From: Laccaria trichodermophora
Taxonomy: Eukaryota > Basidiomycota > Agaricomycetes > Agaricales > Hydnangiaceae
Assembly: GCA_018417955.1 (NCBI GenBank)
Contig: JACTVC010000024.1
Span: 744,001 to 808,000, forward strand
Direction of reading: 5' to 3'
DNA length: 64,000 bases
Program-made: the position numbers and the translations under genes
Notes under the pieces: generated by a model
What the model saw: the letters and a program-made list of their open reading frames with translations, nothing else
Told to the model about the DNA's origin: nothing
Database searches by the model: none
In this document: piece by piece, positions 21,901-32,321 of the stretch
Numbering within the stretch: position 1 is the first letter of the stretch
Layout of the letters: every line of letters starts with the position of its first letter

Positions 21901-24549
21901 ACCTGCCCACTAGCAACAACTTTTTTCTTCTTGTGGCTCTTTTTCTTATTATTAACCTGCTCTGTGACCACCTCTTTCTGCTTCGACTCTCTTTGGTCTC
22001 CCTTCCCAACACCTGAGCCTGAGCCTGATCCTTGCTTCTTTTCTTTCTCCTTCTCCTTTGCACCCTTTGCAGACTTGGCAGCAGATTTTGTCATGGACTT
22101 GACTACTTTCTTGCCTTTCTGCTTTTTAAGCCATTCTTCCAAGTCTACAAGAGTGTACTTCAACTTTGTGACACCCCAAAGCTCAAGGTCTGATTTAGAA
22201 TTGGGATCACCCTCCAGCCAAGCCAGCATATCTTCATAGCCCTCAGCAGTTGGAAAGAGTTTGGCATAAGAATTATGCCAGGTGGTTTTTGTCACAAAAA
22301 GACCAATGATTTCAGTCTTATTTGGATATTTGCCAACATCTGCTGGCCACTTGCGGTCAGCAACCATGTCAGCAATCTGAGCCTGAATCTTATGGATGTG
22401 TATGTAACGTTGATACATAACCTGAAGACCAGGGCTTGTATCATAGCAGAGAGATTTATTGATCAGCAACCCAGCTGCTTTAAGTCTATGGAGTAAATTC
22501 TCATCAATTGTGCGTTTGGCACAGAAACATCCATCGGAGTTTCAGGATGAGAATGAGATTCAGAAAAGGCATAACGAGACATAGACCCAGAACGAGGCTC
22601 TTGAATGTAAAATAAGAAAATGAATACAATACATGCCAATAATAAAACTTACAAATAAAATATGGCATTCATTATTGTTATTGACTTCAAGGCTTTCATT
22701 ATCCAACAAAGCATTGTCATAGTGACCCATTAGATTCCACTGCCAAGTACCAGACAAGTTAGATTGCAAAAAAACATGAGCAGCTTTAAAATAATTAGTA
22801 AATTCAAAGTGTTGAATATTTGCCTTCACCCACCTTTGACGCTCTCAAGCCGATTAGCTACTTTCTTCAAAACAACCCCAGATTCTAGAGGAGGAAGAGT
22901 AGTGATACAAAAGATGGTGTTGGCAGGAAGTAAAGGATCAGGAATAACATTAAGCTCAACAGGGTCTTTGTAAACCAGATAAGCAAAGATCTTGTAGTCC
23001 ACTTGAGAACTTCCTGTAAAAAAAAGTTCACCAGAATGAACCTTAGGAAAATCGGCATGGTTTAAGGTGTTTCCCAATGCCCTTCCACATAAAAGACCCC
23101 CTGTTGTGCATGAAGACCCAAGTGCTGGTGGGCTCCCTTCTAATTCCATATCAACATCTATAATATAAGAAAGTCAGAAATTGAAAGACAAAAAATTAAA
23201 AAAATTATATTACCCTGATCAGCAACAGGGGCATGGAGAGAGGTAATTAATACACACATAGGTAAATTAAAATACAAGATATGGGAAATGTATATACCTG
23301 GGCCTGTTCCCAACATCTCAAGGTCAGTGGTGAGCTTTTCACTGCCTCAGGCATGTTCAGAAGCAGCTGCTGGACTGGGGCCCTTGTTGTTGCCCACAGC
23401 ACTGGTGTGGATGGTGTTGGCATCATTGGCGTCAGCACCATGGTTGTTGGTGGGCACATTGGCGTTGTAGGCATTGGTGCCTTCATGCATGGTGTTGGCG
23501 TGGCTGGTGTTGGCATGGCTGGTGTTGGTGTTGATGTTGTTGGTGCTGGCATTGGCGTGGCTGGTGTTGGCATTGGCATTGTTGTTGGTGCTGGTGTTGT
23601 TGGTGCTGGCACAGGCATTGGCATTGGCGTTGGTGTTGTCTTTGTCATTGCTGTCGTTGCTGCTGTCATCCCCGCTGTCTCCATTGCTGGCATTGTCGTC
23701 CCTGCTGTCTCCATTGCTGTCCCCATGGTCGTTGCTGCTGTCAGCATTGGCATGGGTGTCGTCAGTGTGGGCGTGGGCATTGTCAGCATGGGTGTGGGCA
23801 TTGTCAGCGTGGGCATGGGCATTGTCAGCGTGGGCATGGGCATCGTCTTCATTGTCATCCCCATCATTGTCATTGTTGTTCCCATCGCTGTCATTGTCGT
23901 CGTCCTGGCTAGCACCACTGTCATCCTTGCTGCTCGTTTCCAAGCTGGTGCCATTGTCGTCCTTGTCGTCCATCCGTGGCTCCTTCATGGGGGCATCGTC
24001 GTTGTGATGATGCTCCCAGGTGCTAGCAATAGCTGGCGGGGGCAGCATACGGGACACCTTGGGATTGTGGATTCATTCTGGGGGGGCAATGGTGATGCCA
24101 CTTGTGACAAGCTTTTGCTTGGCCCTGCAGACGTTAGTAGAAATTAAAAAAAAAAAAGGAAAGGAAAGGAGGGGAGGGTGCTTACAGGGTGAGTTTGGGT
24201 GGAGATGCCTGGCTGGCATCCTCAGCAGCCTTGTCGGCGCTTGTTTTCCTGTAATCGGGGCCCATCAGTGTTATCGATGGCAGGCGATCAACATAGTTGG
24301 GGGTACACACCTCATTTTCTTCCCCTTCTGTGTCTTCCCCCCTCTCTTCTTCCCCATTTTCATTCCTCTCGCCATCTCCTGCATTGATTCAGGCTGTGCA
24401 GGCATGTCGTCGGGGTCCTCCTGACGTTTCTTCTGGCACTTGCTTGCCTGGTCACCAGTGTTCGACGGTCCTCGCTTGTGGACAGGCAAATGGGCATGTA
24501 CATGGCCACTGCATGAGGCCTTGTTGTTGGCATAGGTATGGGGTGGCAT
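18941..24549 (-). pseudogene. KDZ-type transposase pseudogene of E3
   Basis: It has the same exon order as E1: start MPPHTYANNKASCSGHVH (ATG at 24547-24549), exon 2 KTSADKAAEDASQ, an acidic/alanine low-complexity exon (about 23347-24120), exon 5 at 22834-23157 (324 nt, as in E1 and E4), exon 6 (about 22660-22790), and the KYPNKTEIIGLFVTKTTWHN exon (22560-21900). The large last exon begins near 21835 with MLGPLMVLMFLCPGANA. Lesions: a 623-bp insertion at 20251-20873; TGA at 19648-19650 (MLN*PNE; CGA in E1); TGA at 19172-19174 (KYLK*AFN, shared with E4); and a 5-bp insertion near 19280. The two cysteine clusters and core motifs are otherwise recognisable. Confidence 0.75.
20251..20873. mobile_element. 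Non-autonomous element with 8-bp duplication (hAT-like?)
   Basis: The 8-bp repeat ACTGTTTC flanks it at 20243-20250 and 20874-20881, and removing it restores the E3 coding line seen in E1. The ends are weakly inverted: GGGGAGGGGCATGGTC against GGGGACAGGCACAGTC. No transposase is encoded. The 8-bp duplication with short imperfect ends fits hAT, but other superfamilies also give 8 bp. Confidence 0.7.
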
Positions 24550-24666
24550 GGATTCAAGGTGGGAGTGGTTGGTTGATGGCAGTGGTGGTTGATGGTGGTG
24601 GTTGTGGTAAGAAAGAGGTGACATGTCAACGCTTCAGTCACAGTTACCACATTTGGGGCAGAGGGT

Positions 24667-24681
24667 GGGATATATTTTCCC
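24667..24681 (-). promoter_or_regulatory. TATA-like element of E3
   Basis: On minus the sequence is GGAAAATATATCCC, about 120 bp upstream of the E3 start codon and near the tRNA-like module, at the position also seen in E1 and E4. Confidence 0.4.
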
Positions 24682-24700
24682 ATGGTTGCATATCTAACAA

Positions 24701-24790
24701 AGCTGGTTTGGTCCAGTTGGCTTTAGCACTGCTTGCATCTGCATAGTCTCAAGTTCAATCCTTTGAGAATGCAAATTTCTTTATTTTATT
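24701..24790 (+). other. tRNA-like module of E3, divergent from the transposase
   Basis: The A-box region TTTGGTCCAGTTGGC is followed by the B-box-like AAGTTCAATCCTTTG, with a perfect 5-bp stem CTCAA/TTGAG around it. The following GAATGCAAATTTCTTTATTT matches the E1 and E4 downstream context. There are only short T-runs here, so termination may be weak. Confidence 0.55.
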
Positions 24791-25162
24791 TTTAATATAG
24801 TAAGGACACTACAAATACTACTGAGTTTCCATTCAATAGTTTCTAGTACTGTTCGTATGTATTCTAATGGTTTCCATGGAATCCATGTGGACTAGCTCCA
24901 TGGAATCCATGTGGACTTGTTCCATGGAATCCATGGTGGATATGCCTAAGTTCCATATGGAATTCAGTGGAATCCAGGTGGAATGGCAATGGATTCCATA
25001 TGGAATTGACCATTCCATGACCATTCCATGATCATTCCACATGGAATCCATGATGTCCATGGAACAACAAATTGGCTGTGGTCTCAGCCAAGATTCATTC
25101 CATGGATTCCACATGGATTCCATATGGATTAACCTGGGGAAGGTAAAGACCTCTTAAATTGC

Positions 25163-26430
25163 TCTGGACCATTGAAAGTCTGCCAGCGCCTGTGTCTGAA
25201 AGGCCTGCCACATTCCCACCTGTCTCTTAGCATAGCATCCCTTTCCCAGAGTAGTTTGCTCCCCAGATCATCCCACATCTCAGCCTGGTGCTGGAAAAAC
25301 AGCATAGTCCAATGCATCTTCCACAGGACCAGCTTGAATTCCTCGAGCCACCTATCTCATCTTGCCTTTGCCTGGAGATAATTTACATGATACACTAGAG
25401 CATCTGTTAGTGGGAGAAAAAGAGATTGACTAAATCACCTGCATTCTTCCATGTGAAAGCTTTTGATGGAATCCCCATGAATATTCATTCCCCAGAACCA
25501 GGGAATATTCTCATTTCTATGGCCCTGACCATTTGGCTGAGAAATGTTCAGAAGCATATGTGTATCCTTTTTTTGAATTGGTTTGTATTTGTTCAGAATC
25601 TCCTCAGAAGCACCAGTTGCGACAAGGCCCATTGAGCTTGTGCATAGACTTGGAGGTGGTGTGCCAAATTTCTATCTGCAGTATTGACATGGTCATATCC
25701 ATGGATCTTCCCCTTCTTACTTTGCTGATTGTTAATTTCCTTTTGATAGATGAATGATTTGTGTCCTATTTCTAGTCTTATGGCTGCCAATGTATCATTT
25801 GCTTGTGCCATCTGGAGATGTATCTCCCTCTCATGGGCGGTGGCCATTTGGTCCAGGAGGTCAGTAAAGGCCGATGGCAGGATGATCTCCATGCATTCAG
25901 GTAGCAGGGTGTCATAAGAGGGAGGATTGGCAAGCAGCATTTCTAAATCCTCTTCATGCTCATATCCATCTTCCATGGGTGGTATCTGCATTTTCTCAGT
26001 TGCAAAGTCCACTCCCAGAAACAACTCTGACGCTTCTCTGTCAAATGCATCAATTTGTTGGAGGAATAGCTGCCGGCGTTTAGCAAGGTTGACCTTGTCA
26101 TCTGCCATGGGCTTATGCCCCATCATCTGGATGTAGTGGCTCAACACCAATCTGCTCCAATGAGCTGAGAGTTATGGATGAAATGGGAATAACCTACTGT
26201 GCCTCTTGTAATTTGATTCTGGTGGTAACCCATAAAGTGATCCCCAGTGATTTGTTTCTGTTTGATTCCTCTCCCATCAGTGCAACTTGAATATCCTTTT
26301 GGGTTGGAACTGTTTAAGTGAATCTCAATGAGGGGTGTTCAGGTTGGGCAAGTAACAACAGACCTTTTGGAGCTTCCGCCTCATAGATTTCCATCACTGC
26401 AGGGTCAGTAACCTGGTTCCCCAGGGCCTC
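25163..26430 (-). pseudogene. C-terminal part of a KDZ transposase (second type), interrupted by E3
   Basis: In minus order: GNQVTDPAVMEIYEAEAPKG, PTQKDIQVALMGEESNRN, KVNLAKRRQLFLQQIDAFD, PSYDTLLPECMEIILPSAF, LQMAQANDTLAAIRLEIGHK then SFIYQKEINNQQSKKGK, VNTADRNLAHHLQVYAQAQ, ISQPNGQGHRNENIPWFWG, FFQHQAEMWDDLGSK, WQTFNGPEQF. The order and motifs (QANDxLxxIR, GHKSF, AHHLxxY, QRNENxxWFW) are those I know from the C-terminal helical half of CxC2-type KDZ proteins. Several frameshifts and stops are present. The frame continues at 17671 and below, beyond E3. The catalytic core is absent, so this is not the missing half of the 13.5-14.9 kb copy, which is on the other strand. Confidence 0.65.
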
Positions 26431-26443
26431 CTCAGCAAGTCCA

Positions 26444-26633
26444 TAAAAAATGTGAAGAATTAAGTACTTGCTAACCCAAGTATACAGCACTTTGAATCAT
26501 ATCAATTGGATTAGAGGTTGTTGAAACAAGTCCTTTTCTTACACCTATATCTCAACAACCTCTAATCCGATTGATATGATTCAAAGTGCTGTATACTTGG
26601 GTTAGCAAGTACTTAATTCTTCACATTTTTTTA
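26444..26633. mobile_element. Palindromic MITE, about 80-bp arms
   Basis: The arms at 26444-26524 and 26552-26633 are near-perfect reverse complements (ATTAAGTACTTGCTAACCC and its mirror) around a 27-bp spacer. The outer bases are A/T runs. It is probably a foldback MITE; a transcript through it would form a long hairpin. Confidence 0.8.
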
Positions 26634-27080
26634 GACCCTCACATAAAGTATCTGTGAAACTCTCAAAACCCCATTTTTTTCACTTTTTCCTATATGGAGC
26701 AGGGCATGAGATCCAGATCTCATATTCATGTCAAAGATGTACAGTCATCAACTGGCCAATGACACAGCTGGGCCAATGACACAAAGCACTTTTGTTGTGT
26801 CAGTTTTGCTCGAAACTCTTAGAAAATATTCAAGTACATAGTAGAAGACTAGGTTAATACATTTCTGGTTTTGTTAGAGTACTGTATGGCCCATGAAATT
26901 TTGAAAGCTCCATTTATTGGTTTTCACAAGGTTTGTTGAATTCTATAACCTGATCTAGCAATGACATGGTCAAATAATATATCTATTTTTGTGATCCACG
27001 GCCACAACACAACACAAGGAATGACTACAGCATTTTATCTAAGAGATACAGTTCTAAATGGCCTGTCAGAGGGCATAAGA
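26634..27080. other. No gene seen
   Basis: AT-rich sequence between the palindromic MITE and the pogo-like transposase. I see no convincing coding region. The transposon's left terminal repeat should lie here, but I could not pair it with a right end. Confidence 0.35.
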
Positions 27081-27295
27081 AGTGAAACAGTGTCGAGAGG
27101 CGTTATCTTTTGTGACAAGGAATGAGTCACATCTAAATTGGGTCAGACAGGTGAAAAAAAAGTCTTGTGCACCATTGAACACATCCAGGAATGCCTGGCC
27201 AACCTCTATCCAATGTGCGGAAACTCCAATGAGAAAGGAAGACCAAGGATGGCCTCCTTGCCCATGCTGTCGCCCTCTATCATCATGATCAAGAA

Positions 27296-29400
27296 ATGGC
27301 AGTCAACCGAAAACCCCTCAGTCTGTGTATAGTCTGCAAGCAGATCGAGGATGAGCACTGGTCAGAAACCAAGAGGAAAGTCAAGCTTGATCACTGTACC
27401 TTCGGGAAGCTTATCAAAGGTGGAACCCCAAAAAGCACCAGGAATGCCGAGAAGTCCTGGTTGCTGGAGTCTGAGGCAACGATGGTCATTGATTATGCCA
27501 TTGAGGTCACTTCTCGCAGATTCCCACTCAGCCACAGACAGCTCAAGGAACACGTTGACAGCATTTGCTGTGCGTGCCTCGGAAGGAAGTTTCCCACATC
27601 TGGAGTAGGCAAAAACTGGACAAGTCGCTTCATCAGTAAACACTCAGACCGGCTCAGTACATATTGGACTCACAACCTTGATGAAAAACAGGGACGAGCT
27701 GTTAATCTGCACACCAACGAGGAGTGGTTTGATCTTTTGGAAGAGGTCCTACAGGGAAATAGGGACAGCGAGTTTGATGACCCTCCTCCCAAGTTTGATA
27801 TCCCTCCTCCCAGTGGCGCAGGAAGTCAAGGTCAGGATGATGATGATGACAGTGACATGCCAGCCCTGGCAAGTCTTGAGAAAGATAGCTACAGAGATGA
27901 CAGCAGAGTTGATGAGGACAACGAAGAGGGACATGAGCCTATCCAAGAGGAGAATATATATGGAACGGATGAGTCAGGGTTCTTTCCAGAAGGCGGTGTT
28001 AGAATGCGTGTCATTGGAGCAAGAGGGAAGAAGACTCAGCATCAGCAATCGGATGGTGGAAGAGAAAATACCACAGTCATCGTCACAATTTGCCCTGATG
28101 GAACATCACTGAAACCTGCTGTTCTCTACAAAGGGCAGTCATATCATGTCAAGTGGGATCAGGAGAACCCTACAGAGGCTTCGTATGTACCAATAATATA
28201 TCAAGGATTTCCATGAGCAAACAAAGGCAAAAGCCAAAGGACATACCTGGGTGCTTCTTGTGGATGGCCACAACTCTCACTATACCCTCGGATTCCTCCT
28301 CTTTGCACATAAGCATCAGATTCACGTTTTATGTCATCCTTCCCATGCAACCCATGTGTACCAAGGTCTCGATGTGGTCATCTTTGGCCCATTGAAGCTG
28401 TTGTGGACTCAGGAGAAAGACAAGTGGTTGTGCGAAAAGAGGACAAAAGTGGACAAGACAAACTTTTTGCGTATCTATGGTGCTGCCCATATCCGCGTGC
28501 TGACACCTGAAAACATCAAGGCAGCTTTTTCTCGTACTGGTGCATGGCCCTTTAATCACTCGGATGTCACTGCTGAAATGTTGGCTCCAAGCCTCAAGAG
28601 CTCTTGCCAGGCTTACCTTCCAGTTCAGCCAATGACACCTGTCTGAGCCATGACTGCCTTGATCCATGGTGCACACAAGCACGCCCACACTGCGTTGGTG
28701 TCAGAAACTGATAGCATGGATGACGAAGCCTTACCTCGCACCCCATGTCGGAAAAATGTGTTCGAGATGCCAGTTCGCACAGCTCTCCAGACTCTTCACA
28801 CGTCGTCCCTATCCTATCTCATCACCTCATCGCCAATTCAGTCAATGATGGAGCCTCCATCATCCCTCCCATGCGCCATCTCGCCACCTGTCAGCTGTCA
28901 TTCAAATCTTCTCAGCACTGTTCCTGAAACGGTTCTCAAGTCAGAGCTGCAAGAGGAGTTAACAAAAGCAAACACAAAGCTGGATGTGCAGAAAACTCAC
29001 CTGATTGCTCTGCAGTCCTCGTTGGTCCTAAACAGCATTTATGTTGAAGATGTTCGAGGTCAGTTAGCAGCACAAGAGGAGGCAAAGAAAAACAAACAAA
29101 AGAATGGTCGACTGGTAGTGGATGGCCGACCTTGCCTTTATACCACAGTGCAATTCATGCAAGAAGTTAAAGTGCACACAGAGGAAATGATTCAGAAGGA
29201 AGCAGAGGCCAAGTTGTGCAAGGAACAACAAGCGGCAAAAACAATCACCACTGGGGGGCAAAAGGTAGCTGAGGCTGAGCGGGTGGTGCAAAACAAGGTG
29301 ATTCAAGTGCAGTGGAAGGAAGATGTCGTTGCGTGGGAGGTTGAGAGGATCTCACTAAGCAAGAGAAGCGCCAACCTCAGAGGCCATTGTCATCATTTTC
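27296..29400 (+). pseudogene. pogo/Fot1-like transposase (Tc1/mariner superfamily) with frameshift and in-frame stop
   Basis: The first frame (27296-28216) has an N-terminal region (GKLIKGGTPKSTRN) and a CENP-B-type HTH (FPLSHRQLKEHVDSIC, FPTSGVGKNWTSRFISKH). It then has the DDE start: IYGTDESGFFPEGG (first D), VIVTICPDGTSLKPAV, LYKGQSYHVKW. The frame breaks near 28190, apparently with the GYS.KGWTDG segment missing. It resumes as FHEQTKAKAKG, LLVDGHNSHYT (second D), CHPSHATHVYQGLDVVIFGP (third D), ENIKAAFSRTGAWPFN. A TGA at 28644-28646 (PMTPV*AMTA), possibly an old CGA, separates a C-terminal coiled-coil region in the same frame (KSELQEELTKANTKLDVQK and further). A nuclear cut-and-paste transposase by family, inactive as read. 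Upstream coding may begin near 27082. Confidence 0.75.
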
Positions 29401-29830
29401 ACAACTTTCATCAGTTTGGGAACTGGCAGGGGCAGCTGTTAGGGGGATTTGAGGTTGAAGGTGTTGGACAATGGAATTATGGGTGGTGGTGGGGGTGGTT
29501 GCATGGCGATGGCATGCAATGGGGGTGACATGGCAGTTGTGAGGGTGGTCGTTGTCATTCAGCTGCTTGCACTCATTGTAGAGGTGGGCACTGATGTGGC
29601 AGTGGTGAGGGTGGTTGTTGTTGTTGAGCACTGGCAGTGGGTGGCTGATGTGGCAGTGGGGAGGGCCATTGTCGTCGTTGGGTGGTGTAATGTCGGCAGG
29701 GGTGCTGGTGTGATGGTGGTGAGGGTGGTTGTTGTTGTTGGGCATAGCGCTGGCCATTGGGGGGGCTGACGTGGCAGTGGTGAGGGCAGTCATCATTGTT
29801 CGGCAGTGTAGCACCTGCAGTGAGGGCTGA
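29400..29830. repeat. GGTGGTNG / CAACCACCC low-complexity tract
   Basis: Biased sequence with GTGGCAGTGGTGAGGGTGGT-like units and short minus-strand open frames rich in H, P and N. It is probably a degenerate minisatellite and not a protein-coding gene. Confidence 0.45.
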
Positions 29831-29879
29831 CATGGCATGTCTGAACCACGTGCTGTTGGTGTAGGTTATTTTCGCCAAT

Positions 29880-31228
29880 TCGTCCTTTAGCAGTCTTTGG
29901 AACATGACTTCTGGGCGTTCATGGGATGAGTGAATTGGCTGGGATATACATGTGGGTGACTGGGAGCGACGGTAGGGTGATGCCTCTATTCCTTGAGCTG
30001 TCCACCATACTGTGGTGGCTCATCGAGCACTTTCGAGCAAGATCTCATTATCATGGACCCATGCTGCCAGACTGTTGATTGCTTGAGGGTGGTAAAGGGT
30101 GTCAGGGACTTCAGTGATGCAAACTGTTGCGGAGTCTTCATCTGATAAGGAGCTTTGTGTAGTGGACATGCCACTTTGTGATGTTTCGTTGGATAGACAG
30201 TCTTGAAGGGATAACCTGCCGCTGGCGAGAGGGCCCCCCATCCATTCTAAGAGAGATGGTGTGGTACTCAGTGATTGGCCCTTGGTGACGCACAGGCCTG
30301 TGTCGTCGTCATAAACCACCCCAGGCTTTGGGGCGTAAGTCGATTTGTACAGTTCTCTGATTGACCCTGTGTGCTCTTCCTCTGGTAAACTTGTCTTGTA
30401 CTGGCGTCAAAGGTAGTCATCTCTGGGTTGCTGTTTTCTCCATCACCAGAAAATGATCACCTTGTGTTCATATTCCTCGTTGTCATCGAAGACACCATAA
30501 TAGTAGAACTTTGCCAAAGATTCTGTTATCTCTTCATGACGATCGATAGGCCTGTGTTTCCATCCCATGAAGTTGATGACAAAAGCTGTGTAGGATGAAA
30601 GAATAGGTGGGTCGAAGGCAGACTGATATGTGAATACTTCCTGGAAGTAATGATCTAACTTCACCGCTTCCCAGGCAATCTTGTTAAGGTCGTCTTCTGC
30701 AATGTCTGGGTGAAGAGTTAATGTTGTCCCTTGTCAGACTGCCCAGTACCTCAGGTTCAGGGCTGGATTCAGCCAGCTGAAGCTGAGTCTGCTCTAACAT
30801 CAAAATCCCAAAGATAGAAGACAGGTATGTCATGCTGAATATACAGGGGGATATTGATGACTGGCCAGTCCTTCTCAAGGTCGCAGATAACTCTGTGTTT
30901 CCCCTTTGTTGTTGCCAAGAGCCTACTGATCGTCTCCACTGTTGTGTCATTAAGATCAGACTCCCAGTTTGGCATGATTGTCGTCCACCATGCCATGAAA
31001 GTGAGAGCTTGTAAGACAGAACATTTCGCCTTTGCTGCATTGATTTGAACCAGTTTTTTTGGTGGCGTAAACTTTGGCTAAGTGTTCGGTTGGGTACTGC
31101 TGCAGGACTTTCACATGAGGGGGGAATTGCTGGTCGAATTCCATGATACTGCATATGCAGGCTTGGGTACGAATGAGGTCCCTGCTGCAGATCTGACATT
31201 GTCCTTCTGCCATGGACCATCCATTGAA
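29880..31228 (-). pseudogene. Decayed gene of unknown function on minus
   Basis: Coding-like pieces run in order on minus. They are MAEGQCQICSRDLIRTQAC then FPPHVKVLQQYPTEHLAKVY (31213-30956), WESDLNDTTVETISRLLATT then VICDLEKDWPVINIPLYIQH and DIPVFYLWDF (30996-30769), LDHYFQEVFTYQSAFDPP then GVFDDNEEYEHKVIIFW (30664-30443), and VYDDDTGLCVTKG (30319-). The WPxINIPLxIxHDIPVxYxW pattern reminds me of an uncharacterised basidiomycete family often found beside transposons. I cannot give it a function. A KDZ-like end interrupts its 5' side at about 31229. Confidence 0.4.
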
Positions 31229-31440
31229 CCATTCTTCGAGGTCTTAGTGATGCCCTATATTCCTGCCAGATTCTGGTCATTCCAGTGGATTCCGGTGTCA
31301 TTCCAGTGGAATTTACCAGCCAAAATTTCACTCCAGCCATGGAATATTGTTATTCCAGGATTTTCACTGGAACAGTCCCCAGAATGCACCGGAATGGAAT
31401 GGCACTGGAATCCAGTGACCGGAATGAGCACTAAAACTTG
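31229..31440. mobile_element. Small KDZ-like terminal fragment (E8)
   Basis: It starts CGAGGTCTTAGTGATGCCC, the same 5' end as E2b, followed by ATTCC-type subterminal repeats. It ends with GAGCACTAAAACTTG, a possible degenerate 3' end. No target duplication is visible and the two flanks differ in nature (gene remnant left, S1 right), so it may be a recombinant. Confidence 0.5.
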
Positions 31441-32312
31441 CCAAATATGGCAAGTTTTATATTTTCAGATAAAAATTAGCAATAAAATCAGCAAAAAAAT
31501 AGGGATGGTGGTAATGATGTTGGGGTACTGTTTACATGCTCTGTGTGCATTTCCTAATATGGTAATTAATGCAAATATAACCAGAAAATCAGGAAAAAGG
31601 AGAGAAAAAAAAATAGGGATGGTGCTCACTATTGGTGATGTTGTTGGGGTATTGCTTACATGGTCTGTGCGCATTTCCAAATATGGTAATTAATGCAAAT
31701 ATAGCCAGAAAATCAGGAAAAAAAAGAGAAAAAAGAATGAACATGATGTAGACTGTTCTTGACAATGGTGAAGTAGTGTTCACATGGTCTGTGCACATTT
31801 CCAAATATGGTAATTGATGCAAATATAGCCAGAAGATCAGAAAAGAAGGGGAAAAGGTATACACATGGTGTTAACTGTTATTGACACTGTTGGAGTAATG
31901 TTTACATGGTCTGTGCACATTTCCAAATATGGCAATTAGTGCAAATATACCCAGAAAAACAGCAGAGACATGAAAAGGTATATACATGGTGTTAACTGTT
32001 ATTGACAATGTTGGGGTAATGTTTACCTGGTCTGTGCACATTTCCAAATATGGCAATTAGTGCAAATATAACCAGAAAAACAGCAGAGACATGATGTTAA
32101 CCATTGTTGACAATGTTGAGGTACTGTTTACATCATCTGTGCACATTTCTAAGTAGCTGTTGTCAGGTTCAGGGTACATATCCAAAAAAGGAAATTTAAG
32201 TGTTTCTAGTAAAAGAATGGCAGAAAATTCACAAAAATATAGAGTTGGTATATGCAGTGTATACAATATGATACACTGCCTTCAGGGTCCATGTCAGGGT
32301 CATTTATATATA
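31441..32312. repeat. S1 satellite array, about 110-bp units
   Basis: Six or seven units carry GGTCTGTGCACATTTCCAAA, ATGGTAATTAATGCAAATAT and GCCAGAAAATCAG. Unit identity is higher here than at 790-1478. E6 interrupts the linker after the array. Confidence 0.8.
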
Positions 32313-32321
32313 CCCACAAAA

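Larger units (their letters stand above)
17681..25153 (-). mobile_element. KDZ transposon E3 (7.5 kb with two nested insertions)
   Basis: The 9-bp direct repeat TTAAATTGC flanks it at 17672-17680 and 25154-25162. The left end is AGTACTTTACCCTCCCC. The right end, reverse complemented, is GAGGTCTTTACCTTCCCC. The interior matches E1 in order and orientation. It contains E2b (17812-18758) and a 623-bp element (20251-20873). The target is the 3' part of a KDZ pseudogene of another type on minus, whose frame GPEQFNCLCLK reads across the empty site. Confidence 0.85.

Noticed and set aside
27296..29400. Intact domesticated pogo-derived gene
   Set aside because: A frame break near 28190 with a missing conserved segment and an in-frame TGA at 28644 argue for a dead copy, unless several unseen introns are assumed.
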